A stretch of 64,000 bases of DNA. Source: JAFGXT01 sp963677165 (lineage in GTDB: Bacteria; Verrucomicrobiota; Lentisphaeria; Victivallales; SZUA-371). The notes below the pieces were generated by a model. That model was not told the origin of the DNA and ran no database searches. It saw only the letters and a list, made by a program, of their open reading frames with translations. Positions within the stretch are counted from its first letter, which is position 1; each line of letters starts with the position of its first letter. The translations under genes and the position numbers were made by a program. Shown in pieces: positions 38,724 to 45,659 of this stretch. The DNA lies in the NCBI GenBank assembly GCA_963677165.2, contig CAXXSX010000002.1:3782001-3846000 (forward strand), read 5' to 3'.

Positions 38724-38917
38724 TCTGAATTTCCCCATAAGTTAAGGCCGGATTTTGAATATCAATCTCAACAAATTTGAAAGACATAAACTTATAATTG
38801 TACTCTCAGTATTTCAAAACGGGATTTTGTAATATGGCAATTGATAATTTTTTAAGCCGAAAGCAATGAATTGTTGTAATTAATAAGTTCACGGAGGACA
38901 TAATATCGAAAGGTGCG

Positions 38918-38939
38918 AAAAAAATAAGCGATCGCTTAG
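38918..38939 (-). terminator. Probable terminator of the arsenic-type operon
   Basis: A 14-bp palindrome TAAGCGATCGCTTA just after the ArsG-like stop, followed on the minus strand by ATTTTTTTTCG. The stem is short because the palindrome has no built-in loop. Confidence 0.5.
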
Positions 38940-38942
38940 CCA

Positions 38943-39635
38943 TTACCATAATTTGATCTGATAGATATAGGTGAGGGAATAATAAATTCCAACGACGATG
39001 AATAAAACTCCGGCACCTCGGCGTACCCACAATTCGATTTTGGTAAGGCAGTTAAATGCTTTGCCGAGGTATTCTCCGCCGAAGGCGATTAGAAACGCAA
39101 ATATGATTACCGGAAGAGCTGTGCCGATGCCGTAAATCAGCGGCAGAAGAAAACCGCCGCCGTTTTTTAGCGTCAGGGGTATTAAGCCGCCAAAGAACAG
39201 TCCTGCTGAGACCGGACAAAATGATAACGCAAACACAAAACCTACCGGTAATGCCAGCCAGAGTCCATTTTTTTTCGCATGCTTATGTAGCTTTTCGTGT
39301 CCGATTAAATTCATGGACATACCGGAACCAAGCATTCCAAGAAGAATCATTCCCAGCAGAATCAGTATCGGACCTAGGATTTCATTCATATACAATTGGA
39401 GAAATCGTGAGAGTTCGCTACTGACCATGATACCAGCTGTAATACCAATCCCCAATATAACATAAGCTATAACACGTCCGCAGGTATATAGTAATCCCGA
39501 AAGCAGAACACCGCGATCATTGCCGACTTGTCGACCAATAAAGGAAATCGCGGCAATATTTGTTGCCAGTGGACACGGACTGATTGCGGTTAGTATACCA
39601 AGCCACAGAGCCGATCCTATCATAACCCAGCTCAT
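38943..39635 (-). CDS. arsG: ArsG-family (DsbD/CcdA-like) membrane permease
   Basis: 230 aa with about six transmembrane helices. Two Cys-Pro motifs (ISPCPLAT near residue 19, SFCPVSAG near residue 139) are characteristic of the DsbD/CcdA fold. Position after an ArsF-like gene makes the arsenical-efflux ArsG subgroup the best reading; ArsG is proposed to export reduced aromatic arsenicals. It overlaps ArsF by ATGA, and is the last gene of the operon. CcdA-like electron transfer to the adjacent thioredoxins is an alternative. Confidence 0.75.
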   Translation of the reverse strand: MSWVMIGSALWLGILTAISPCPLATNIAAISFIGRQVGNDRGVLLSGLLYTCGRVIAYVILGIGITAGIMVSSELSRFLQLYMNEILGPILILLGMILLGMLGSGMSMNLIGHEKLHKHAKKNGLWLALPVGFVFALSFCPVSAGLFFGGLIPLTLKNGGGFLLPLIYGIGTALPVIIFAFLIAFGGEYLGKAFNCLTKIELWVRRGAGVLFIVVGIYYSLTYIYQIKLW

Positions 39636-40108
39636 TCGCTCTCCTCGGTTTTTTGTTTCATTGCCGTTATGGCATTGTTAATGTATTTATCGAACGCCGA
39701 AGGATCTTTCATCAGCGTCCAGACTTTGTCTAGGCGTTGAAATCCCACAGTCTTCCCGTCTTTTATTGCCGCGACTACAACGCAGCTTGCCGCTACGCCA
39801 AACTGTTTTGCCAGTGCTTCATCAGTTTGAAAATTAACTTCATGAAAAACCATGTTCCCGGATGCCAGTTCCGCTTTGTATTGCCGATCGAGCAATGCTT
39901 TCGTCATCTTCTCGATTGTATTGCAGGTTGTGCAGCGAAAGGTCGAATGCAGATAGTACACCTGCACTGAGGTTTTGTTCGCAGATGATGGAAGTGTTTT
40001 TGGTGCCACCGGTTTTACGCTATGCCTTCCTAAAGCGAAACCGATGCTGATGAAAACGAAAATCAACAATAGATTTTTTATCCAGGTAATATGTTTTTTC
40101 TTGCTCAT
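39632..40108 (-). CDS. arsF: ArsF-family (nitrophenylarsenical reductase subunit-like) thioredoxin-fold protein
   Basis: 158 aa. An N-terminal transmembrane helix (about 11-28) anchors a thioredoxin-like domain with the C-T-T-C motif (TFRCTTCNTIEK, about residue 60) and AVAASCVV-like strands, which together match the ArsF family. In arsEFG operons ArsF is a proposed subunit for reducing nitrophenyl arsenicals such as roxarsone. The gene lies between a lipoprotein thioredoxin (ArsE position) and ArsG, with an ATGA overlap downstream. Confidence 0.72.
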   Translation of the reverse strand: MSKKKHITWIKNLLLIFVFISIGFALGRHSVKPVAPKTLPSSANKTSVQVYYLHSTFRCTTCNTIEKMTKALLDRQYKAELASGNMVFHEVNFQTDEALAKQFGVAASCVVVAAIKDGKTVGFQRLDKVWTLMKDPSAFDKYINNAITAMKQKTEESE

Positions 40109-40121
40109 CTGATTACTTTTT

Positions 40122-40565
40122 TTAACTCTTTTTCAACTTTTCCAGATCATAACCCAGTTCTTTCCATTTTGTCAAAATATCTTCCTTTGAGATATACCCC
40201 TCATGCCGCCAGAGTTCTTTGCCGTTTTTATCCAGAAATATTTGGGTGGGAATTGATTCGATTTTAAATTTTTGGGCTATCGCCACATTTTCCTGTATCC
40301 AGACGTCAATAAACTTTACAGAAAGAACTCCTTTATACTCTTCGGTAAGATTTTCTATAATAGGGAGCATCTTTTTGCATTGAATACACTTTTTTGAGCC
40401 TAATTCAATGATTGTTGGTAATTTTACGGTTTTCGCTTTTGTGTCAGCTACAGCTTCATTTTCAGTCGTCTTCTGTACTGGAACCGTTTTTTTGTCACAG
40501 CTCTGGACAAACAACGGAACGACAAGCATACCGATTGTAATTATCATTAAGCGCCTGAACTTCAT
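40122..40565 (-). CDS. Lipoprotein thioredoxin, in the ArsE position
   Basis: 147 aa. The signal sequence ends VPLFVQSC, a plausible lipobox, so Cys23 would be lipidated and the protein membrane-anchored outside the cytoplasm. The thioredoxin fold has CIQC (about residue 61), then KFIDVWIQEN and SIPTQIFLDKNG with the cis-Pro. It is the reductant or partner of the ArsF-like protein, inferred from gene order. ArsE homology itself is uncertain. Confidence 0.7.
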   Translation of the reverse strand: MKFRRLMIITIGMLVVPLFVQSCDKKTVPVQKTTENEAVADTKAKTVKLPTIIELGSKKCIQCKKMLPIIENLTEEYKGVLSVKFIDVWIQENVAIAQKFKIESIPTQIFLDKNGKELWRHEGYISKEDILTKWKELGYDLEKLKKS

Positions 40566-40623
40566 AATATATATTTCCTTATAAATTGAGGGAACTCATT
40601 TTTAGCGGTTCCCTCAATAAGAT

Positions 40624-41004
40624 TTATTTACAAGCAAGTTTTTCTTTCCCGGCATCGACAACTTTAGCTATATTGGCATCATTGACTTCGCTTTGACCTT
40701 TCGGAATGTCCAGATCAGCCAGATTCATATATTCAAAGTCAGAGAATCCCGCTTCTTCAAGACATTTTTTCACGCATTGCAAAGGACATCCGTCAATAGC
40801 TAAAATAGCCTGTGCGGCTTCAGTTGTTTTCATAATTCCGCTGACGCGACCTCCGATGCCGGCAAGACAAAACATTTTTCCGGCTCCGTCACGTGTAAGT
40901 TTGCGTGCGGCCTGGTCAGCAATTTCACCGACGTCAGCAGCTCCCGAACAGGCAAAGATCAGTTTTGGGGCGGCACTACATTCACAATTACAGTTGTTAG
41001 CCAT
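40624..41004 (-). CDS. DGC-domain putative zinc-binding protein
   Basis: 126 aa, rich in Cys. It begins CNCEC and continues FACSGAADVGEIADQAARKL, GKMFCLAGIGG and the family signature IDGCPLQCVKKCLEEAGF. PF08859-type proteins of this kind are frequent in arsenic/permease operons, where they are thought to bind metal or metalloid through the Cys clusters. The gene is 16 bp upstream of the small thioredoxin gene's 3' end and follows it in transcription. Confidence 0.75.
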   Translation of the reverse strand: MANNCNCECSAAPKLIFACSGAADVGEIADQAARKLTRDGAGKMFCLAGIGGRVSGIMKTTEAAQAILAIDGCPLQCVKKCLEEAGFSDFEYMNLADLDIPKGQSEVNDANIAKVVDAGKEKLACK

Positions 41005-41020
41005 GATTTCTTCTCCGTTT

Positions 41021-41251
41021 TTATTTTAACAGTTCTTTGATATCTTCAACAGTTGAGACTTTACCTACAACTTTGACATTGCCGTCAACTGCCAGCGCTG
41101 GTGTCATCATTACTCCGAAGCCCATGATTTGATTGATGTCGGTGACTTTTTCCAGTTCGAAGTCAAGACCCATTTCCTGGGCTGCTTTTTCTGCGTTTTC
41201 AGCCAGTGTTTTGCATTTTGGACAACCTGTTCCGAGAATCTGAATTTTCAT
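41021..41251 (-). CDS. Small thioredoxin-fold redox protein
   Basis: 76 aa. It starts MKIQILGTGCPKC with the CPKC redox motif at residues 10-13, followed by AENAEKAAQEMGLDFELEKV and VMMTPALAVDG with the cis-Pro. The length and motif match the glutaredoxin-like redox-active disulfide family found beside ArsP-like permeases. I selected ATG 41251 since AGGAG lies 8 bp upstream; upstream readings are not supported. It probably supplies thiols or receives metalloid from the permease. Confidence 0.82.
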   Translation of the reverse strand: MKIQILGTGCPKCKTLAENAEKAAQEMGLDFELEKVTDINQIMGFGVMMTPALAVDGNVKVVGKVSTVEDIKELLK

Positions 41252-41307
41252 CTTAAAAACTCCTGTATTAAGTGTTGTAGTTATATATTTTATATTTTTG
41301 ACCGGGT

Positions 41308-42609
41308 TTAACCCCAGAATGTTCCAAATATCATGCCGGAGATCGTTGCCATAATGATTACCAGTAAAACAAATACGATGGTTTTCTTTGTGCCCATAAT
41401 GCTGCGGATTACCAGCATATTCGGCAGACTCAGTGCCGGTCCCGCCAGTAATAGTGCCAGGGCAGGGCCTTTGCCCATGCCGTTGCCGATCAGCCCCTGA
41501 AGGATCGGTACTTCCGTTAAGGTCGCGAAATACATGAATGCGCCAAAGAACGAGGCGCAGAAGTTTGATCTTAATGAATTCCCGCCGACGGCAGCTGAAA
41601 CCCACTCAGAAGGAATCATACCTTCTTCTCCGACCCGTCCCAGGAGGAATCCGGCAATCAGTACTCCAAAGAGCAGTAAAGGCAGAATCTGTTTTGCAAA
41701 GGTCCAGGAAGAATGAAACCATTCTCCGGTTTCGCCTTTATCTGTACTGGTAAAGGTGGACAGGCCAACCGTTCCTGCTGCGAATGCCAGCAACGGCATG
41801 GTCGGAAAAAGCAGGGCCAGAATAATTACCGGAATGGCGGTAGCAATGACCTTCCATAATTTTACATCGAACCATTTTACCAGAATCAATCCCAGAGCAA
41901 TCCCGAAAAATGAGGTGATCGGCCATTTCCAGGCGTGAATGAAATTCCAGATTCCCTGTGTATCATCAGACTTTCCCCAGTTGGCGAATACCAGAATGGC
42001 AACCATGGAGGCAAAGTAGATCGCGTTTTGCCAGAGTGGGCGTTTGACATCCGGTTCCGGCATATTAACCTGTGCCGCGGCTTTTGCTTCTTCCTCCTTG
42101 CGGAAAATCAAATGCATTGCCACTCCTATCACCACACTGAATACAACTGCGCCGATTGCCCGGGCGATGCCCAGTTCTATGCCGAGGATTCGCGCGGTCA
42201 TTGCAATGGCCAGAACATTGATTGCCGGTCCTGAATAGAGAAACGCGCATGCGGGGCCCAGTCCCGCTCCCATCCGGTAAATCCCGGCGAACAACGGTAA
42301 AACCGTACAGGAGCATACCGCCAAAATTGTTCCAGAGACCGATGCGACTCCATAGGCTAGAATTTTGTTTGCTTTGGCTCCAAGGTACTTCATTACAGAT
42401 GCCTGACTGATGAAGACACCAATTGCCCCGGCAATAAAAAATGCCGGAACCAGGCATAGCAGTACATGTTCCTGGGCATACCATTTTACCAGATAAAATG
42501 CTTCCAATACTGCATGATCAAAGCGTACTTTGCCTACGGGCAGATAGAAACACACTAAAAAGACAGCGACAATCGCTGTCAACTTTTTCCATTCGTCTTT
42601 CCAATTCAT
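41308..42609 (-). CDS. ArsP-like (DUF318/YraQ family) permease
   Basis: 433 aa with about ten transmembrane helices. The N-terminal repeat has the family's CSC motif (ILAVCSCTVLPLFAGIYRMG in part), and LLAGPALSLPNMLVIRSIMG lies in the second half; both halves have the AG-x-A-x-N/S block characteristic of the family. ArsP exports trivalent organoarsenicals such as methylarsenite and reduced roxarsone. It lies second in the operon, 72 bp after arsR. Confidence 0.82.
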   Translation of the reverse strand: MNWKDEWKKLTAIVAVFLVCFYLPVGKVRFDHAVLEAFYLVKWYAQEHVLLCLVPAFFIAGAIGVFISQASVMKYLGAKANKILAYGVASVSGTILAVCSCTVLPLFAGIYRMGAGLGPACAFLYSGPAINVLAIAMTARILGIELGIARAIGAVVFSVVIGVAMHLIFRKEEEAKAAAQVNMPEPDVKRPLWQNAIYFASMVAILVFANWGKSDDTQGIWNFIHAWKWPITSFFGIALGLILVKWFDVKLWKVIATAIPVIILALLFPTMPLLAFAAGTVGLSTFTSTDKGETGEWFHSSWTFAKQILPLLLFGVLIAGFLLGRVGEEGMIPSEWVSAAVGGNSLRSNFCASFFGAFMYFATLTEVPILQGLIGNGMGKGPALALLLAGPALSLPNMLVIRSIMGTKKTIVFVLLVIIMATISGMIFGTFWG

Positions 42610-42681
42610 TACTAATGACCTTTATATTACTTGTTTTTAAATTTGTAATTTTGCAAAACAAACAAATGTATGCAAAAAAAA

Positions 42682-43002
42682 TTATTTCAACATAGCTATT
42701 TTAGATTCTAACTGTGACTGCAACAGAGCCTCAACGCATTCATTAAATTTGATTACACACGGCAGTTCCAGTCGGTAGAAAACTTTCTTCCCCCGTTTTT
42801 CATCCTGAATGATTCCGGCCTCTTTTAGCACGGACAAATGACGGGATACGGTTGAGAAATCAACTCCGGCAAGTTCAACCAGTTCGCAGACGCAACACTC
42901 TCCATCTGAAAGTTTTTCTACCATCATCAACCTGGTAGGATGTCCAAGAGCCTTAAAAACCTTGGCTTTTGCATCAATCAGTGTTTTATTTGGAAATGCC
43001 AT
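42682..43002 (-). CDS. arsR: ArsR-family metalloregulatory repressor
   Basis: 106 aa from the third ATG (43002), chosen since GGAG lies 9 bp upstream; ATGs at 43014 and 43023 lack a site. Winged helix-turn-helix: FKALGHPTRLMMVEKL, the metalloid site ECCVCELVEL (Cys-Cys-x-Cys, as in the alpha-3 site of ArsR), VDFSTVSRHLSVLKEAG and VFYRLEL. It would be released from DNA by As(III)/Sb(III) or an organic trivalent arsenical. First gene of the operon, downstream of the promoter at 43031-43067. Confidence 0.88.
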   Translation of the reverse strand: MAFPNKTLIDAKAKVFKALGHPTRLMMVEKLSDGECCVCELVELAGVDFSTVSRHLSVLKEAGIIQDEKRGKKVFYRLELPCVIKFNECVEALLQSQLESKIAMLK

Positions 43003-43030
43003 CGTGTACTCCATTGTTGTCATGTTTTTA

Positions 43031-43067
43031 TATTTGGCAATATAACCAAATGTAATAACTTTGTCAA
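43031..43067 (-). promoter_or_regulatory. Sigma-70 promoter with overlapping inverted-repeat operator for the arsenic operon
   Basis: On the minus strand TTGACA (43067-43062), a 17-bp spacer and TATATT (43044-43039) form a near-consensus promoter. ATTTGG-N8-CCAAAT (43032-43051) is a perfect inverted repeat that covers the -10 box. This is exactly where an ArsR dimer would block RNA polymerase. Confidence 0.8.
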
Positions 43068-43165
43068 TCCCTATAAATTAATATTATTAAAGATTTCTAT
43101 TGTTTTAAGCTGAATCCTTCAATACAAAGATTGAACGCTCTTGTGAATATACTATGAAGTAAAAA

Positions 43166-43352
43166 GGAAATGGTGGTGCACCCGGACTTTAGACAAAATT
43201 CTCTCTAAATTGCAAAAATCGCGAAACATATTCAAAATAAAGCCCTCATATCAGAGGAAATCCTTGTTAACGTTTTTCCATTAGAGGAAATTGTTTAAAT
43301 TCTATGAACTCATCTACTTCCCTTTTGTCTACTACTGGAGAATCATTTTTCC
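43166..43352. repeat. 187-bp repeat A, copy 1
   Basis: Pairs with 50237-50422 at about 75-80% identity by eye. Shared blocks include ATGGTGGTGCACC at the start, ATAAAGCCCTCATATCA, GGAAATCCTTGTT and GGAGAATCATTTTTC at the end. Both copies have the same orientation. Confidence 0.75.
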
Positions 43353-43378
43353 GTTCGTATTTAATTGTAATTCCGGCA

Positions 43379-43449
43379 TGATCCGGTAGCTTTACTGTGC
43401 CCGGATTACCTAAACATCAGCATTGGCATTCTAAAAATCGTAAAATTCC
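43379..43449. repeat. 70-bp repeat B, copy 1
   Basis: Shares ATCCGGT, GTGCCCGGATTAC, ATCAGC and AAAAATCGTAA with the block at 49855-49926. Same strand as its partner but on the other side of repeat A. Confidence 0.6.
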
Positions 43450-43519
43450 ACAAAGCGATTGTAATGGCTCCTATGAGTGGTAAAAAATCAAGAGGGAAAA
43501 GGCTTGCCGCAGAAAAAAA

Positions 43520-44392
43520 TTACTTTTGAGATTTTTGTCTATAGATGCTCGGAGTTGTCGAGTATCTCTTTTTAAATACTTTCACAAAGTAATTATTATC
43601 TGGATAACCACACTGTCTTGCAATTTCCTTAATTGGGTTATCATAGAAAGATAGCAATTCGCAGGCCTTTTCCAGCCGTAGTTTGTTCAAATATTCAGAA
43701 AACGGGATGTTTCCATGTTCACTGAAGAGCCGAGTTAAATAATTGGGGTTTAAATTGAATGTGTCTGCAACTGTTTTTCGGTTTATATCCATATGGGAAT
43801 GTTCATTAACGTATTCCAACACTTTTTCATATGTATCCTGTTTTGATTTTACCTTTGTATTATTTTCATCTAACAAGGTTTCTTTTATTTTAAGGAAAAC
43901 TGCTTTTAATAATATCTGACTTAATGGTGCATTGATGGAATAATCGTGCCGTTCAAGCACTAATTTAAACAAATCATATAGTTCATTATGTTTGTTAAGG
44001 GGTTCCTGGTACCATAAATCAGGATATGGAGGACATGGTTTATGGTCCTTTTTCCAGCAGTTCCATGACATTTTCAACGAGGAGCTGTTACAGCCACAGC
44101 CTAAGCGACTGCAGTCATATTGCCAGTCAACAGCAGAAGGGCAATCCTTGTTTACAAAAAAAACATCTCCTTGTTGCAGAAGTTCAAGATTAACTTGTTT
44201 GTTACGATAAAAGTATGAGTTCTGCTGCCCTTCTAAAATTATTACTATTGTAAGATAAGAAAATGTATTGCTATTAACAAAATTTCTATTCATCTCATTC
44301 GCAAAAAATATTCTTTTAAAAATATTCTCCTTGCTAAGGATGTTCTCTATGATTGAGAGAAAAGCGTTATTTATAGTATTGCTTATTTGCAT
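43520..44392 (-). CDS. AraC-family regulator with Cys-rich linker
   Basis: 290 aa. An N-terminal cupin-like sensor (about 40-90; YLTIVIILEGQQNSYFYRN) is followed by a linker containing CSRLGCGCNSS, NCWKKDHKPCPPYP (five Cys, about 93-120) that could bind metal. The C-terminal double helix-turn-helix spans about 190-290 (NRKTVADTFNLNPNYLTRLF and IKEIARQCGYPDNNYFVKVF). It is divergent from the prepilin-like and lyase-like genes and is their likely regulator. The Cys cluster is not part of the standard AraC fold. Confidence 0.85.
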   Translation of the reverse strand: MQISNTINNAFLSIIENILSKENIFKRIFFANEMNRNFVNSNTFSYLTIVIILEGQQNSYFYRNKQVNLELLQQGDVFFVNKDCPSAVDWQYDCSRLGCGCNSSSLKMSWNCWKKDHKPCPPYPDLWYQEPLNKHNELYDLFKLVLERHDYSINAPLSQILLKAVFLKIKETLLDENNTKVKSKQDTYEKVLEYVNEHSHMDINRKTVADTFNLNPNYLTRLFSEHGNIPFSEYLNKLRLEKACELLSFYDNPIKEIARQCGYPDNNYFVKVFKKRYSTTPSIYRQKSQK

Positions 44393-44575
44393 AATATTAT
44401 CCTTTTAAAGCGTATTTTTTTATTCACAATGCCCCGGCAGGAGTTATATATGCTATGATTAACTTCTTTAAATATAAGATAATATCTTGATATTACAAGT
44501 ATTAGAATATATTTATCAAAATAAATCAATGCATTGAAAGTGTTTATTTTTCTATTTATGGTATCAATATTTCTA

Positions 44576-44604
44576 TTGACAAAAATATCTTTTCAATGTT
44601 TAAT
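44576..44604 (+). promoter_or_regulatory. Sigma-70 promoter of the prepilin-like gene
   Basis: TTGACA (44576-44581), a 17-bp spacer and TTTAAT (44599-44604), one base off TATAAT. The ATG at 44690 is 86 bp downstream. The region ahead is an AT-rich AraC-type target. Confidence 0.55.
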
Positions 44605-44689
44605 TAACATATGATATCAATTTGTTAAATAAGCTAAAGTCAAAAAAGCGGATTATGCTTCAGGGAAATTAATTAGAATGGAGGTTTTT

Positions 44690-45400
44690 ATGAAAAGAAG
44701 TAATTTCACACTCATCGAACTGTTGATTGTAATAGGTATTATTGCAATTCTTGCCAGTATGTTGCTGCCGGCATTAAACAAAGCAAGAAACGTGGCCAAA
44801 ATGTCTCAATGCACTAATAATATGAAACAGATAGATCAGGGTTTTTTATCATGCGGAATGGATAACGATGATAATATTTGTCCTATAAGAGCCGGTATAG
44901 ATGGAGGGGACTATTATTTTCGGGGGTATAATGAGCCGGAATATGCCTCATGGGTGTATTTAATGCGTGATTATATAGGGATGAGAGATCTTACACTTGG
45001 CAGCAATATAGTTTACTCGTCCATTCCCCCAAAATATCGGAAAGGTATTTTGAAATGCCCAGCGCTTGAAAAAGAGCCTCCCAGCCTAATAAATGTTCAT
45101 TATGGAATGCAACAGTTCAATATTGGCGGTCGTGCCGCTTATGGCGCTATTCCAGTTATGAAACTTTCACGCATATATAATCCAAGCATGCGCGTCTGTT
45201 TTATGGATACTAAAAACAACAACAATGGATTTCAGATAAGCAGTATTTTGGGATACGTTGATTATATGCGCCATAATCGTAAAATCGGTTCGGCTTTTGC
45301 CGACGGACATGTCGAATCTCTAAGTTATGCATTTGCTCTAAGTGAATCTGTTACATGGTATAGGAGTCCGTATTTTGGTTTTGAAAAATATTTACATTAA
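44690..45400 (+). CDS. Prepilin-like protein with H-X9-DG motif
   Basis: 236 aa. The N-terminus KRSNFTLIELLIVIGIIAIL is a type IV prepilin methylation signal with Glu at the +5 position; ALNKARNVAKMSQCTNNMKQI continues the pilin helix. The C-terminus contains MRHNRKIGSAFADGHV: a His, nine residues, then Asp-Gly, the H-X9-DG motif seen in large PVC families. I chose ATG 44690 because GGAGG precedes it by 5 bp. It is secreted through a type II/IV system and placed at the cell surface. It probably helps bind or display the polysaccharide-degrading enzymes encoded next to it. Confidence 0.85.
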   Translation: MKRSNFTLIELLIVIGIIAILASMLLPALNKARNVAKMSQCTNNMKQIDQGFLSCGMDNDDNICPIRAGIDGGDYYFRGYNEPEYASWVYLMRDYIGMRDLTLGSNIVYSSIPPKYRKGILKCPALEKEPPSLINVHYGMQQFNIGGRAAYGAIPVMKLSRIYNPSMRVCFMDTKNNNNGFQISSILGYVDYMRHNRKIGSAFADGHVESLSYAFALSESVTWYRSPYFGFEKYLH

Positions 45401-45659
45401 GATTGACGGGAATGATTATCACGACTGTGGATCAATAAACTTCCCTCTTCTCATAACATTATCCGCAATTTTTTTGAGTAAAGGATTTAATATGAGTATC
45501 TTATTGATAAGATAGCAGAACACATTATTCCATTGAGTCAGATAATGCAACCCGGCTCGCAACTTCCTCATATTTTTTCACGGACTCAAGGATACGCAAT
45601 AAAGCGAAATCATAGAATAAAAAAGCCAATAGGCTCTCAAATAATAAGGAAATTCAAGT

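Larger units (their letters stand above)
43068..43519. other. Intergenic region holding two repeat blocks
   Basis: About 450 bp without a gene. It contains repeat A (43166-43352) and repeat B (43379-43449), both present again at 50.2 and 49.9 kb. No terminator or other site is clear for the AraC gene ending at 43520. Confidence 0.6.

Noticed and set aside
38880..38945. Long palindrome as a phage attachment site
   Set aside because: It is followed by T8 on the minus strand directly after the last operon gene, which fits a terminator better.
43166..43180. A tRNA gene hinted by TGGTGGTGCACC
   Set aside because: Only the acceptor-like end is present; no anticodon arm or T arm can be folded.
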